Of a stretch of 64,000 nucleotides of DNA, positions 63,111 through 64,000 are shown one piece after another. The stretch spans positions 9,189,576 through 9,253,575 of the forward strand of contig JALMQS010000681.1 of assembly GCA_024734495.1 (NCBI GenBank), in the 5' to 3' direction. The position numbers and the translations under genes were made by a program. Under the pieces are notes generated by a model. The model saw nothing but the letters and a program-made list of their open reading frames with translations, was not told where the DNA came from and made no database searches. This stretch comes from Forficula auricularia. Its lineage: Eukaryota; Arthropoda; Insecta; Dermaptera; Forficulidae. The stretch's first letter is position 1. Every line of letters starts with the position of its first letter.

Positions 63111-63318
63111 ATTTAATGTCACCGGGAACAAAGCCCATTTAGACAGCACATAAGTAAAGTGTTAGTAGGGTTAGTGAGGGAGCCGAGCTTTCAGCCGATA
63201 GAAATTTTTATTTGCTAGCCAGGATCGAACCCTGGTCTCCCACTCCAACATCGCCATAATCAATCGATGCCAAAGCGAGGCCAGTGCGTTAGCCGACTGA
63301 GCAAACCCGACTCCCCCA
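63111..63318 (-). mobile_element. tRNA-derived SINE, best-preserved head
   Basis: The minus strand has GTTTGCTCAGTCGGCTAACG (box A) and CCAGGGTTCGATCCTGGC (box B), then the shared body ending in AAATAAATTAAA-type sequence. Confidence 0.75.
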
Positions 63319-63879
63319 CAAATAATTAAATATCCAAGAAACTGAGAATTCCGATACGCTATCTGATGGTCTAAATTGAAACTAGCCACAGTGGGATAAA
63401 AAATTAAGCCACGACCCTAGCAAGGTTACCAAACGGTTTAGCCAGGAAACCAAAAGAAAGATACCCGATTTAAAAGGAGTAGAAAACCACATTGAGAAAC
63501 ATTATAAAAGCTAGAGATTGGGTACAGTTGAAGTTACAAGAGATTTGAAGATTGTAGGACACAAGAAAATTGAAGGTGTGATGAGAATTCCAGAGTCTTA
63601 GAGTTCTAGGAATAAACGAAATAATCTAAAAGCTACTGACCATTTGGAAGCTGATTTAATAACCCAAATAACATATCCCATACTGTGATCAGCACACACC
63701 CCGAAAGTCAAATTCTTACTCGCCAAATCGTGTGGTTTTTAGGGGTAATCGACACCTGAAGATGTCAATAAATACCGTATGATTACATATAACTCCTAAA
63801 CTGTTTATTCTACGGAAAATTCTATTATAAGGAAAATAGTAGAGGATGTAATTTTTGACATTTTTGTTAAAAAAATTTA

Positions 63880-64000
63880 AAAAGAACCCCCCAAAATGGG
63901 GGGGGGGGAGGAAGGAGTCAAAAATATAAATTCTAGCCCCTTTAGACTAAACTAAACCAAATTTTGTATACATATTCTGTATACCCCAGTAGGCTTGAAA
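63880..64000. repeat. Edge of a G/C-tract repeat block
   Basis: CCCAAAATGGGG, GGAGTCAAAAATATAAATTC and CCAAATTTTGTATACAT match the reverse complement of the 2199/29890 units; cut by the window end. Confidence 0.55.

Noticed and set aside
63720..63785. CCTGAAGATGTCAATAAATACCG as a hammerhead-like motif
   Set aside because: No GAA box, helix II partner or cleavage context follows.

Overview
This is a 64 kb piece of an AT-rich, intron-rich animal genome, most likely an arthropod (a copepod-like genome would fit, but the sequence does not fix the species). The evidence is split genes with GT-AG introns, recognisable metazoan proteins, poly(A) signals, and a very dense load of short transposons. 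No bacterial-style operon, no CRISPR array and no intact mitochondrial or rRNA sequence is seen.

Layout. (1) 1493-26044, minus strand: the first nine coding exons of Integrator complex subunit 6 (INTS6), about 660 residues from the start codon; the 3' end lies beyond the left edge. (2) 26045-30676: intergenic region with a CRE-like TGACGTCA, duplicated AT-rich repeats and a trimer of ~250 bp poly(A)-ended units. (3) 30722-45438, plus strand, divergent from INTS6: a class II CPD DNA photolyase in nine exons, with problems at the N-terminus and at one splice acceptor. (4) 48308-50172, minus strand: an unrecognised gene for a charged Arg/Gly/Asp-rich protein with a C-terminal cysteine cluster. 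(5) 53738-62421, minus strand: the 3' part of an ankyrin-repeat plus MYND zinc-finger gene resembling ANKMY1; its 5' end lies beyond the right edge.

Most of the remaining DNA is mobile elements: tRNA-derived SINEs, LINE and RTE fragments, hAT, mariner, Tc1, pogo, Harbinger-like and TTAA-type elements, a Helitron with its empty site, and foldback elements. 

The most interesting signal is a set of retroelement ends that fold as type-I hammerhead-like ribozymes. At least six sequence families share a CUGAWGA box, one extra A/U, a helix II whose two strands co-vary, a GAA box, a short helix III, a UH cleavage position and a helix I. They nearly always occur as outward-facing inverted pairs, and several complete pairs are flanked by 11-14 bp target duplications. 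One pair, inside a photolyase intron, encloses a GIY-YIG nuclease domain of Penelope-like type, which ties the set to Penelope-like retroelements.

The host genes are not a pathway: INTS6 serves snRNA/mRNA 3'-end processing and transcription termination, the photolyase repairs UV damage, and the ankyrin-MYND protein has no clear role. They are linked only by position and by sharing an intron space filled with the same repeats.
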